Assembly: GCF_023573145.1 (NCBI RefSeq)
Contig: NZ_CP097636.1
Location: 1,054,001 to 1,118,000, forward strand
DNA from: Aquincola tertiaricarbonis
GTDB taxonomy: Bacteria > Pseudomonadota > Gammaproteobacteria > Burkholderiales > Burkholderiaceae_C
Length of the DNA stretch: 64,000 nt
Direction: 5' to 3'
Shown: piece after piece, positions 36,366 to 47,968 of the stretch
How positions within the stretch are numbered: position 1 is the first letter of the stretch
Layout of the letters: each line of letters opens with the position of its first letter
Position numbers and translations under genes: made by a program
The notes under the pieces: generated by a model
What the model saw: only the letters and a program-made list of their open reading frames with translations
The model's database searches: none
What the model was told of the DNA's origin: nothing

Positions 36366-36905
36366 TCACAGGGGATAACGAGCCGGCTCGGCCGGGGCAG
36401 CGCCGGGCTGCACGGCCGCGATGCGCTGCGCGAAGCGGGGCGGCGAGGCCAGGAATCCGTCCTCGTACGCGACGATGCGCAGGCCTTGTGCCACCGTCAG
36501 CAGTTCGCCCGGCCGCAGCAGGAAATCGGGTCGCGAGGGCTTGCCGATGCTGGCCTGGCCCTCGGTAAAAGTTTCGTAAATCAGCAGGCCACCGGGCGCC
36601 AGGCACTGCAGCAGCGTGGGCATCAAAGGGCGCCACAGGTAGTGGGTCACGACCACGGCGTCGAAGGTCTCGCCCGGCAGCGGCCACGGTCCGGCTTCGA
36701 TGTCGGCCACCACCAGCCGGCCCAGCGGCTGCAAGGGCGCCAGCGCCTGCGCGTCGCGGTCGACGCCCGTCACCGCATGGCCGCGTGCGGCCAACCAGCG
36801 CAGGTGGCGGCCGCTGCCGCAGGCCACGTCCAGCACGTGGCCGCCGGGGCGGATCAGCGGCGCCCAGCGCTGCACCCAGGCCGAGGGTTCGGTGCCGCCG
36901 TGCAT
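36366..36905 (-). CDS. SAM-dependent methyltransferase
   Basis: A 179-residue class I methyltransferase. Motif I, GHVLDVACGSGRHLRWLA (residues about 22-40), is perfect; VTGVDRDAQAL is motif Post I with the Asp binding ribose; and FDAVVVTHYLWRPLMPTLLQ and GGLLIYETFTEGQ are motifs II/III. The substrate is not visible, but the type resembles the TehB-like small methyltransferases. The ATG (36905) overlaps the stop codon of a 42-residue protein gene (TGATG), so it is the last member of a coupled cassette with that gene and an MFS carrier. Confidence 0.9.
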   Translation of the reverse strand: MHGGTEPSAWVQRWAPLIRPGGHVLDVACGSGRHLRWLAARGHAVTGVDRDAQALAPLQPLGRLVVADIEAGPWPLPGETFDAVVVTHYLWRPLMPTLLQCLAPGGLLIYETFTEGQASIGKPSRPDFLLRPGELLTVAQGLRIVAYEDGFLASPPRFAQRIAAVQPGAAPAEPARYPL

Positions 36906-37029
36906 CAGAAGCAGGCCCACACCTGGTTGGCGAGCTCGACCATCAAGCTGGGTTGCATGTAGGCCGCGAACACCGCGCCCAGCACCGCCAGTGCGGCGGT
37001 CCAGGCCAGCAGGCGTCGGCTGGCCGGCT

Positions 37030-37033
<4 letters not shown>
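36905..37033 (-). CDS. 42-residue single-span membrane protein in a coupled cassette
   Basis: ATG at 37033 to TGA at 36905-36907. The sequence begins MKPASRRLLAWTAALAVLGA, a basic start followed by one hydrophobic span, then AAYMQPSLMVELANQVWACF at the C-terminus. Its ATG overlaps the MFS gene stop (ATGA) and its stop overlaps the methyltransferase start (TGATG), strong evidence that it is a real gene. It may be a subunit or stabiliser of the transporter. I recognise a general similarity to short ...LANQVWxCF membrane proteins in related bacteria, not a named family. Confidence 0.82.
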
Positions 37034-41006
<3,973 letters not shown>

Positions 41007-41010
<4 letters not shown>

Positions 41011-42650
41011 GCCAGACCCTTCTCGGCCTCGCGGATCTCGCGGGTGACCGCCTGCAGGCGCTGGAAGGCCTGGTAGCGCCCCGCGTGCGCGGCGGCAATG
41101 CGCCCGCCCGCCGGCTCATAGCGCTGGCCGGTGTGCGACATCGCGGCCATGGCCGCCGGCGCATCGGCAAAGCAGCGGGCTGCCAGCGCGCCCAGGATGG
41201 CGGCGCCCAGCAGCACCGGCTCTTCGGCCTGCGTGGCCAGCACCGGCTTGCCGGTGGCGTCGGCCAGCAGCTGCCGCACCAGGTCCAGCCGGCCGGCGCC
41301 GCCACTGATGACCACCTGCTGCACCGGCGCACCGGCTGCAGCCTGCACGTCGATGATCTGGCGCAGGCCGTAGCCGATGCCGCACAGCCCCGCCACGTAC
41401 AGCGCCAGCAGGCTGTCCAGGTCGCTGTCCATGCCCAGGCCGGCGATGCAGGCGCGGGCATGCGGGTCGGCATGCGGCGCGCGGTTGCCCAGGAACTCGG
41501 GCAGCACGTGCAGGCCGGCGGCCAGGCGCGCGCTGTCCGAAGGTTGCGGGCAGCGCTGGGCCACCTGCTGCGCCAGCCAGGCCGGCAGCGGCTGGCCTTG
41601 CGCGGCGGCGGTGCGGGCCGCTTCGGGCGCGGCCGGGTGCAGCGCCAGCAGGCGCTCGATCGCGGCGCCGGCCACCGATTGCCCGCCTTCGTTGAGCCAG
41701 GCGCCCGGCACCATGGCCGAGAAGTACGGCCCCCACACGCCCGAGACGAACACCGGCTCGCGCGTGGTGGTCATGGTGCAGGACGAGGTGCCGAACACAT
41801 AACCCAGGCTGTCCACCGGGTCGCCGGCCGCGCCCACGGTGCCCAGGCCGCCGGCGTGGGCGTCAATCAGGCCGGCCGCCACCGGCGTGCCCGGCAGCAG
41901 GCCCAGCGCCGCGGCGGCTTCGGCCGTCAGGCCCTGACCCAGCGGCGTGCCGGGGGGCACCGCACGGCGGCCGATGCGCTTGAAGCCTTCATCGGCCAGC
42001 ATGCCCAGGCCGATGGTGCGGAAGTAGCTCTCGTCCCAGCGCTGCTCATGCGCCAGATAGGTCCACTTGCAGGTGATGGTGCAGGTGGAGCGGGCCAGGT
42101 CGCCGCTGGCGCGCCAGGTCAGGTAGTCGGTGAGGTCGAAGAACTGCCAGGCGGCGTTGAACACCGCGGGCCGGTGCTCGTGCAGCCACAGCAGCTTGGG
42201 CGTTTCCATCTCGGGCGAGATGCGGCCGCCCACGTAGCGCAGCACCGGGTGGCCGGTGGCGTTGATGCGCTCGGCCTGGGCCACCGCCCGGTGATCCATC
42301 CACACGATGATGTCGCGCGCCGGGTCTTCCGAAGTGCCCACCGGCAGCGGCTGGCCACCTTCGCCCAGCACCACCAGCGAGCAGGTGGCATCGAAGCCGA
42401 TGCCCGCTACCTGGGCCGCGGGCACGCCGGCGCTGGCCAGCGTGTCTTGCACCGAGCGGCACACTGCGGCCCAGATGTCGGTGCTGGATTGTTCGACGAT
42501 GGCGCCCGCCGCATGGAAGGTCTGGATGTCGTGCTTGGCCGTGGCCACCATGCGGCCCTGCAGGTCGAACAGGCCGGCGCGGGCGCTGCCGGTGCCGACG
42601 TCGACACCGATCACGTAGCGGGGGTCGGGTGTGCTCATCATCGTGGTCAC
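41007..42650 (-). CDS. rbtK: FGGY-family carbohydrate kinase, probable D-ribulokinase
   Basis: A 547-residue kinase with the FGGY actin-like fold. The N-terminal phosphate loop is [20 protein letters not shown] (residues 13-32), followed by WMDHRA in place of the usual WxDxR substrate segment, [20 protein letters not shown], and [15 protein letters not shown], with the C-terminal adenosine motif [20 protein letters not shown]. The size and these motifs resemble D-ribulokinase more than xylulokinase. It overlaps the ribitol 2-dehydrogenase gene by four bases and would convert D-ribulose to D-ribulose 5-phosphate. The symbol follows the pathway and is an inference. Confidence 0.86.
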
Positions 42651-43375
42651 AGGTCGACGCTGTTGGGCAGGATCACCAGGTCGCGCACCGTCACGCCGCG
42701 CGGCCGCGTGAGCATGAACAGCACCGCCTCGGCCACTTCCACCGGCTGCATCAGGCTGCCGTTGGCCAGGGCCTCATCCATCTTCGCTTGCGGCCAGTCA
42801 TCCAGCAAGGCGGTGACCACCGGCCCCGGCGCCACCGCGCCCACGCGGATGCCGTGCGGCGCCAGCTGCCGGCGCGTGGTGTGCACGAAGGCCTGCACCG
42901 CGAACTTCGAGGCCGTGTAGATCGGCTCCCACACCACCGGCACCAGCCCGGCGATCGAGCTGGTGAAGATGATGTCGCCCGACTTCTGCGCCATCAGGTG
43001 CGGCAGCACCGCATGCACCGAGCGGAAGGCCGCATTGATGTTGAGCTGCAGCATGCGGTCCCAGTCGTCGGGGTTGCCTTCGGCCACCGGCCCGCCCACA
43101 TAGGCGCCGGCGTTGGCATGGAAGATGTCCAGCCCGCCGGCCAGATCGAGGATGCGGGGCAGCAGCCCCGACACCTCGGCCGGCTGCAGCAGGTCCAGCG
43201 TCAGCGGAAGGGCCTGCGGCCCCAACGCCTCGCACAGGCTGGCCAGCTTGTCGGCCGCGCGGTCGATCAGCACCACCTTGGCGCCGGCGCGCAGCAGTTC
43301 GCGCGCGCATTCGAGACCGATGCCGGAGGCCGCACCGGTGATGGCGGCCACCTTGCCCTGGATGGATTGACTCAT
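42647..43375 (-). CDS. rbtD: Ribitol 2-dehydrogenase (SDR family)
   Basis: A 242-residue short-chain dehydrogenase that oxidises ribitol to D-ribulose with NAD+. It resembles Klebsiella RbtD along its length from memory: [20 protein letters not shown] (NAD loop at 9-21), [20 protein letters not shown], the [15 protein letters not shown] serine, [17 protein letters not shown] with the catalytic Tyr-Lys pair, [13 protein letters not shown] and the C-terminal [15 protein letters not shown]. It lies 27 bases after the ABC permease gene and overlaps the kinase gene. This gene is the main reason for calling the cluster ribitol-specific. Confidence 0.88.
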   Translation of the reverse strand: MSQSIQGKVAAITGAASGIGLECARELLRAGAKVVLIDRAADKLASLCEALGPQALPLTLDLLQPAEVSGLLPRILDLAGGLDIFHANAGAYVGGPVAEGNPDDWDRMLQLNINAAFRSVHAVLPHLMAQKSGDIIFTSSIAGLVPVVWEPIYTASKFAVQAFVHTTRRQLAPHGIRVGAVAPGPVVTALLDDWPQAKMDEALANGSLMQPVEVAEAVLFMLTRPRGVTVRDLVILPNSVDL

Positions 43376-43402
43376 GGTCGTGGTTCTCCTGCCGCGCGAC
43401 CT

Positions 43403-44656
43403 TCAGGCGCGGCCATGGGACACGCGGGACTGCCGCGCCAGGGAATCGACGATCACCGCGATGGCCAGCACGGCGCCGGTGATCATGAAGCGCAGCGACG
43501 ACGACAGGTTGAGCAGCGTCAGCCCGCTGGCGATGGACTGGATGACGATGATGCCGAGCACCGCCGAGTAGGCGCTGCCGCGGCCGCCGAAGAGGCTGGT
43601 GCCGCCGATCACCGCCGCTGCGATGGCGTTGAGGTTGACGTCGCCGGTGCCGGCCTGCTGGCTGGACGAGGCCAGCCGCGCCGCCCCCAGCACGCCGCCC
43701 AGCGCGGCCAGGCTGGCGCACAGCATGAAGGCGCTGGTGTAGATGCCCTTGACGCTGATGCCGGCGCGCCGCGCCGCCTCGGGGTTGCCGCCGACAGCGA
43801 ACATCGACCGACCCCACTTCGTGCGCGTCAGCGCGTACTGCATCAGCACCGCCAGGCCCAGGAACAGGCCGAACATCAGCGGCACGCCGCGCCCCTGCGA
43901 CAGGTAGGCCACCACCGCCACCAGCAGCACCGTCAGCGCCCCGCTGCGGGCCAGCAGGCCGGCGAGCGATGGTGCCGACAGCTGGGCCGCGCTGCGGCGC
44001 TGGCGGGTGCGCAGGCCACCCACCAGGATGACCAGGCCCGGCAGCACCGCCAGCGCGAACGAGACCGGCGTGGGGATGATCATCAGCTGCCCGAAGTCCA
44101 CCAGCGTGGCGCCGTACGGCAGGTTGATGGAACCGCTGGGCCCCAGCACATACAGCTGCATGCCCAGGATGGCCAGCAGCCCGGCCAGCGTGGTAACGAA
44201 GCTGGGCATGCCCAGCCGGTTGAGCAGCGCGGCATACAGCGCACCGAAGGCCGCGCCCACCGCCAGCGCGGCGGCGATGGCCCCGAGCACCGGCCAGCCC
44301 TGGTTGACCCACAAGGTGCCCACCAGCGCGGAGGCGAAGCCGCTCATCGAGCCCACCGACAGGTCGATCTGGCCCAGCATCAGCACGCACACGATGCCCA
44401 GCGCGATGACGCCCACCGTGGAGCAGTCGAACAGCAGGTTCACCAGGTTGTTGGGCGACAGGAACACCGGGTTGAGCGCGGTGAACACGCTCCAGATGAT
44501 GACCAGGCCGACGATCACCGGCAGCGAGCCGAGGTCGCCGGACTTCACCCGGCCGATGAAGGCGGCGACCACGTCGCCCAGGCTGGCGGCATGCTTGACG
44601 CGCACGTCGCTGCGGTCGAGCAGCGGGCCCGCCGTGTGGGGGGTGCTGGTGTTCAT
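43403..44656 (-). CDS. Ribose/polyol-type ABC transporter permease
   Basis: A 417-residue inner-membrane permease of the RbsC type. I chose ATG 44656 (MNTSTPHTAGPLLDRSDVRV), which overlaps the ATPase stop (ATGA). About ten hydrophobic spans are seen, with LNPVFLSPNNLVNLLFDCST, the LMLGQIDLSVGSMSGFASAL signature typical of sugar permeases, and the late GGNPEAARRAGISVKGIYTS cytoplasmic loop that contacts the ATPase. A stretch of about 40 residues before the last third (RTRQRRSAAQLSAPSLAGLL) is longer than in RbsC. Its partners are the ATPase and binding protein encoded just upstream. Confidence 0.92.
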   Translation of the reverse strand: MNTSTPHTAGPLLDRSDVRVKHAASLGDVVAAFIGRVKSGDLGSLPVIVGLVIIWSVFTALNPVFLSPNNLVNLLFDCSTVGVIALGIVCVLMLGQIDLSVGSMSGFASALVGTLWVNQGWPVLGAIAAALAVGAAFGALYAALLNRLGMPSFVTTLAGLLAILGMQLYVLGPSGSINLPYGATLVDFGQLMIIPTPVSFALAVLPGLVILVGGLRTRQRRSAAQLSAPSLAGLLARSGALTVLLVAVVAYLSQGRGVPLMFGLFLGLAVLMQYALTRTKWGRSMFAVGGNPEAARRAGISVKGIYTSAFMLCASLAALGGVLGAARLASSSQQAGTGDVNLNAIAAAVIGGTSLFGGRGSAYSAVLGIIVIQSIASGLTLLNLSSSLRFMITGAVLAIAVIVDSLARQSRVSHGRA

Positions 44657-45471
44657 GGCTGGGCCTCCTGAAGGTGGGCGGGGGGCTGCGCCTGGCGCCG
44701 GCTGGCGCGGCGCGACACCGCGTTCTCGGTGGCGCCGGTGATGGCGGCGATCAGGTCCTCGTTGGACGACTCGGGCGTGAACACGCCGTTGTTGCGGCCC
44801 AGGCGCAGCACCACGATGCGGTCGGCCACCGCCCGCACGTCTTCCATGTTGTGGCTGATCATGATCACCGCGTGGCCACGGGCGCGCACGCGCTCGATCA
44901 GATTCAGCACCTCGGCCGTCTGCGCCACGCCCAGCGCGGCGGTGGGTTCGTCCAGCATGATGAGCTTGGGGTCCAGCAGCAGCGAGCGGGCGATGGCCAC
45001 CGTCTGCCGCTGGCCGCCGGACAGCGAGGCCACCACGTCGCGCACGCTGGGAATGCGGGCCGACAGCTCGTTGAGCAGCGTCCAGGCGCGCACCTCCATC
45101 GCCACCTCGTCCAGCTGCCAGGGGTTCTTCTCGCGGCCCAGGAAGATGTTGGCCACCACGTCCAGGTTCTCGCACAGGGCCAGGTCCTGGAACACGGTGG
45201 CGATGCCCAGGTCCAGCGCCTTCGACGGGCTGTCGAGCGAGACCTCCCGGCCGTCGAAGGTGATGCTGCCCGAGGTGGGCTGGTGCACGCCGGCCAGGAT
45301 CTTGATCAGGGTGGACTTGCCGGCGCCGTTGTCGCCGACCAGCGCCACCACCTCGCCGGCATGCACGTCGAGGTCGATGTCGGTCAGCGCCGACACCGCA
45401 CCGAAGCGCTTGCACACGCCGCGCAGGCTGAGCACGGGCGGGCCGCTGCGGGCCTTTGCTTCATGGCTCAT
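44653..45471 (-). CDS. Ribose/polyol-type ABC transporter ATPase, single-domain
   Basis: A 272-residue ATPase. I chose ATG 45471 (MSHEAKARSGPPVLSLRGVC). It contains Walker A GDNGAGKSTLIKIL, the Q-loop TVFQDLALCENLDV, the signature SLSGGQRQTVAIARSL and Walker B LIMLDEPTAAL, then the H-loop VIMISHNMEDV. RbsA-type ATPases normally have two such domains in about 500 residues; this one has one, like FrcA-type transporters, so it must act as a homodimer. It overlaps the permease gene and follows the binding-protein gene by eight bases. Confidence 0.93.
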   Translation of the reverse strand: MSHEAKARSGPPVLSLRGVCKRFGAVSALTDIDLDVHAGEVVALVGDNGAGKSTLIKILAGVHQPTSGSITFDGREVSLDSPSKALDLGIATVFQDLALCENLDVVANIFLGREKNPWQLDEVAMEVRAWTLLNELSARIPSVRDVVASLSGGQRQTVAIARSLLLDPKLIMLDEPTAALGVAQTAEVLNLIERVRARGHAVIMISHNMEDVRAVADRIVVLRLGRNNGVFTPESSNEDLIAAITGATENAVSRRASRRQAQPPAHLQEAQP

Positions 45472-45479
45472 GCCGCGCC

Positions 45480-46538
45480 TTACTTGCCGATGCCCAGCTT
45501 GGCGCAGCCTTCCGCATAGCGGCCGGTGCACAGCTCGGCTGCGGTGGCGATGCCCTTGTCGATGATCTCGGCCTTGAGGTTCTTGGCCGTGACCACCGCC
45601 GGCGTGAACAGCTGCGAGGGCGTGTTGTAGAGCTGGGTCTCGGCCTTGGGCGCCTTGCCTTCCAGGAAGCCCACCGCCACCCGCGCCGCCGCGGCGGCCA
45701 CGATCTCGCTGGGCTTGGAGATGGTGTTGTACTGGTCGCCCGCGATGATGAGCTGCAGTGCCGAGGTCGTCGCGTCGTTGCCGCTGACCGGCGGCACCGG
45801 GTTGCGGCCCGCGGCCTTGAAGGCGGCGATGGTGCCGCCCGCGGTGCCGTCGTTGGCGGCCACCACGCCCACGATGTCGTTGCCGAAGCGCGTGATCTGG
45901 CCGCTCACCCATTGCTGGGCCTTGGGCGGGGCCCATTCCGGCGTGTCGAACTCGGCCAGCTTCTTGTAGCCGCCCGCCTGGATGCCGGCGTTGATGCCCT
46001 TCTTGATCAGGCCCGCGGCGGCGTCGGTGGGCGAGCCGTTGACCTGCAGCACGCCACCCTTGCCGGTGGGCACGCCCGCGGCCTTGAGCGCCTGCATCAG
46101 CGAGTCGGCGATGGCGCGGCCGATGCCTTCGTTGTCGAAGGACACGTAGTAGTCGGCCGGCGTGGCCGGCACCGGGCGGTCGTAGGCGATGACCTTGACG
46201 CCCTGCGACTGCGCCATGCGCACCAGCGAGGCGGCGGCGGTGGAATCCACCGGGTCGAGCACGATGACCTTGGCGCCCTGGGCGATCACCGAGTTGAACT
46301 GCTGCTGCTGCAGCGACACGTCGGCGTTGGCGTTCTGGTAGAGCAGCTTGCAGTCAGGGCACAGCTTGGCCATCTCGGCCTTGAAGCCCGGCCAGTCATG
46401 CTTCTCGTAGCGCGTGGACGCCTGGTCGGGCATCAGAAAGGCCACGGTGCCGCTGGGCGCGGCCAGGGTGGTGGTGGCGGCCGCCACGCCCAGGATGAGC
46501 GCGCCGAGGCGGGTCGCCGTGTTCAAGATCTGCTTCAT
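45480..46538 (-). CDS. Ribose/polyol-type ABC transporter solute-binding protein
   Basis: A 352-residue periplasmic protein of the RbsB/type I sugar-binding group. The signal peptide is KQILNTATRLGALILGVAAA..., cleavage near TTLAA/PS. Mature landmarks: GTVAFLMPDQASTRYEKHDW, LDPVDSTAAASLVRMAQSQGVKVIAYDRPVP and VSGNDATTSALQLIIAGDQ, the usual hinge and sugar-contact regions. By its cluster it should bind ribitol or a related polyol. It is the first gene of the operon; the gap to the AraC regulator holds a repeated CTGTCAGG. Confidence 0.93.
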   Translation of the reverse strand: MKQILNTATRLGALILGVAAATTTLAAPSGTVAFLMPDQASTRYEKHDWPGFKAEMAKLCPDCKLLYQNANADVSLQQQQFNSVIAQGAKVIVLDPVDSTAAASLVRMAQSQGVKVIAYDRPVPATPADYYVSFDNEGIGRAIADSLMQALKAAGVPTGKGGVLQVNGSPTDAAAGLIKKGINAGIQAGGYKKLAEFDTPEWAPPKAQQWVSGQITRFGNDIVGVVAANDGTAGGTIAAFKAAGRNPVPPVSGNDATTSALQLIIAGDQYNTISKPSEIVAAAAARVAVGFLEGKAPKAETQLYNTPSQLFTPAVVTAKNLKAEIIDKGIATAAELCTGRYAEGCAKLGIGK

Positions 46539-46653
46539 CTTTTGTCTCCTGCTCAGGTAGTGGGGCAGCGGTGCTGCCGTGAAAGCCGCTGGCGGCTGGG
46601 GTGCGTTGCGCGATGGCGCGTTGAACGTGGGGTGAACCGATCCCGGCCGCTCG

Positions 46654-46684
46654 CTGTCAGGCGGGCGGCCTCGGGGCTGTCAGG
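46654..46684. promoter_or_regulatory. Direct repeats CTGTCAGG upstream of the ribitol operon
   Basis: CTGTCAGG at 46654-46661 and again at 46677-46684, 23 bases apart (about two helical turns). AraC-type proteins often bind such direct repeats, and an AraC gene lies just upstream. The -35/-10 elements are not clear. Confidence 0.35.
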
Positions 46685-46751
46685 GTGGGTGGGTCGGCTA
46701 GCGGCGCCGATCAGGGCGGCGCGGCGGCGGCGGGGCGACGGAAGCGCGGCA

Positions 46752-47636
46752 TCAGGCGGCCTTTCGTTCGCCGACGTTCTCGGCCAGCAGCGCCCGGAAG
46801 TGCGAGGGCTGCAGCCCCTTCTGGCGCAGGAACTGGCGGTTGAAGTTGGAGATGTTGCGAAAGCCCGCCGCGAAGCAGATGTCGGTGATGGCCATCGAGG
46901 GCTCGCTCATCATCAGCTGGCAGGCCAGGTTGATGCGCAGGCGGTTGACGTACTGGCTCAGGCCCAGGCCGGTGTGCCGCCGGAAGCTGCGCGAGAAGCC
47001 GCTGGGGTTGAGCCGCGCGATGGCGGCCAGCTCGGTCTCGGTGAACTTCTCGGTGAGGTGGGCGCTGATGTAGGCGATGGCTTCGTTGATGCCATCGGCC
47101 ATGTAGCCCGACGGGTCGGGGTGGTAGGCCTCGCTGGCCAGCGGCTGCACGCCACGGGCGCGGCTGAGCGCGCCGATGATGGCGATGAACAGCTCGATGC
47201 GGCGCAGGTCGCTGGCCGTCACCAGCTCGGCCAGCAGCGGCCCCACGCGGGCGGCCGTGTCGGGCGTGAACAGCGCGCCGCGGCGGCTGAGCTGCAGCAG
47301 CGGCTGGAAGGCCGTCAGCTCGGGCAGCAGCGCGGTGGCGTCGTGCACGAACTGCTCGGAGAACTGCAGCACCCGGCCCCGCAGCGGCACGCTGGTGCCG
47401 GCCGGCAGGTCGCTCACCCAGTTGTGCGGCAGGTTGGGCCCGGTGAGCACCAGGTTGCCCGGCCCGAAGTGGCCGATGTGGTCGCCCACGAAGTAGTGGC
47501 CGCTGGTGTGCACCACATGGTGCAGTTCGTACTCGGGATGGAAGTGCCAGCGCACGGTATGGAAGGGATAGCCGTGCTCCCAGGCCTTGAACGATTCTGC
47601 GCGCCCAATCTGTACCACCTCGAGGTCCGGCTTCAT
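46752..47636 (-). CDS. AraC-family regulator of the ribitol cluster
   Basis: About 294 residues from ATG 47636 (MKPDLEVVQIGRAESFKAWE), which has AAGGAG 8 bases upstream; an earlier ATG at 47675 would add 13 residues. The N-terminal cupin domain has VRWHFHPEYELHHVVHTSGH, the usual sugar-binding beta-barrel start. The C-terminal domain has two helix-turn-helix units: LTEKFTETELAAIARLNPSGFSRSF and MAITDICFAAGFRNISNFNRQF (residues about 195-285). It lies upstream of the transporter genes on the same strand, 213 bases away, so it may activate them with ribitol as inducer. Confidence 0.9.
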   Translation of the reverse strand: MKPDLEVVQIGRAESFKAWEHGYPFHTVRWHFHPEYELHHVVHTSGHYFVGDHIGHFGPGNLVLTGPNLPHNWVSDLPAGTSVPLRGRVLQFSEQFVHDATALLPELTAFQPLLQLSRRGALFTPDTAARVGPLLAELVTASDLRRIELFIAIIGALSRARGVQPLASEAYHPDPSGYMADGINEAIAYISAHLTEKFTETELAAIARLNPSGFSRSFRRHTGLGLSQYVNRLRINLACQLMMSEPSMAITDICFAAGFRNISNFNRQFLRQKGLQPSHFRALLAENVGERKAA

Positions 47637-47813
47637 CGACCTTGCTCCTTGACCGATGGAACCGATGTTAGGCAAGGGCCATGGAGGGGGCTACTACGAA
47701 GCCGGCGTGGCGCCTGTACTTTTTTGACCTGCAACCAGGGGCGGGAGGTCGGAATTGCGTAGTTTCCCTAGGTGGGACATGTTGCCGTCTGTGGGGCGCC
47801 CGAGCGGACAAAG

Positions 47814-47845
47814 AAAAAAGGCCTTGCATCGCTGCAAGGCCTTTT
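47814..47845 (-). terminator. Intrinsic terminator after tRNA-Asn
   Basis: A perfect 13-base stem (47816-47828 with 47833-47845) with loop TCGC. On the minus strand the stem's own T-rich end is followed by TTCTT, so it terminates the tRNA-Asn transcript; the plus strand also carries TTTT. Confidence 0.85.
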
Positions 47846-47856
47846 CCTTCTGTTCT

Positions 47857-47932
47857 TGGCTCCCCGACCTGGGCTCGAACCAGGGACCTACGGATTAACA
47901 GTCCGGCGCTCTACCGACTGAGCTATCGGGGA
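47857..47932 (-). tRNA. tRNA-Asn (GTT)
   Basis: On the minus strand: acceptor TCCCCGA/TCGGGGA, D arm AGCTCAGTCGGTAGAGC, anticodon loop CTGTTAA with anticodon GTT, T arm CCTGGTTCGAGCCCAGG, encoded CCA end. The 76-base length and the cloverleaf are standard. Confidence 0.97.
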
Positions 47933-47968
47933 ACAGAGCCTCGCAGTATAGCTACTTTTTCGGGTGTG

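Noticed and set aside
42629..47762. Long plus-strand open frames (42629-44671 and 45456-47762) opposite the ribitol cluster
   Set aside because: Antisense to five genes with intact motifs and starts linked by ATGA overlaps; composition is that of GC-rich shadow frames.
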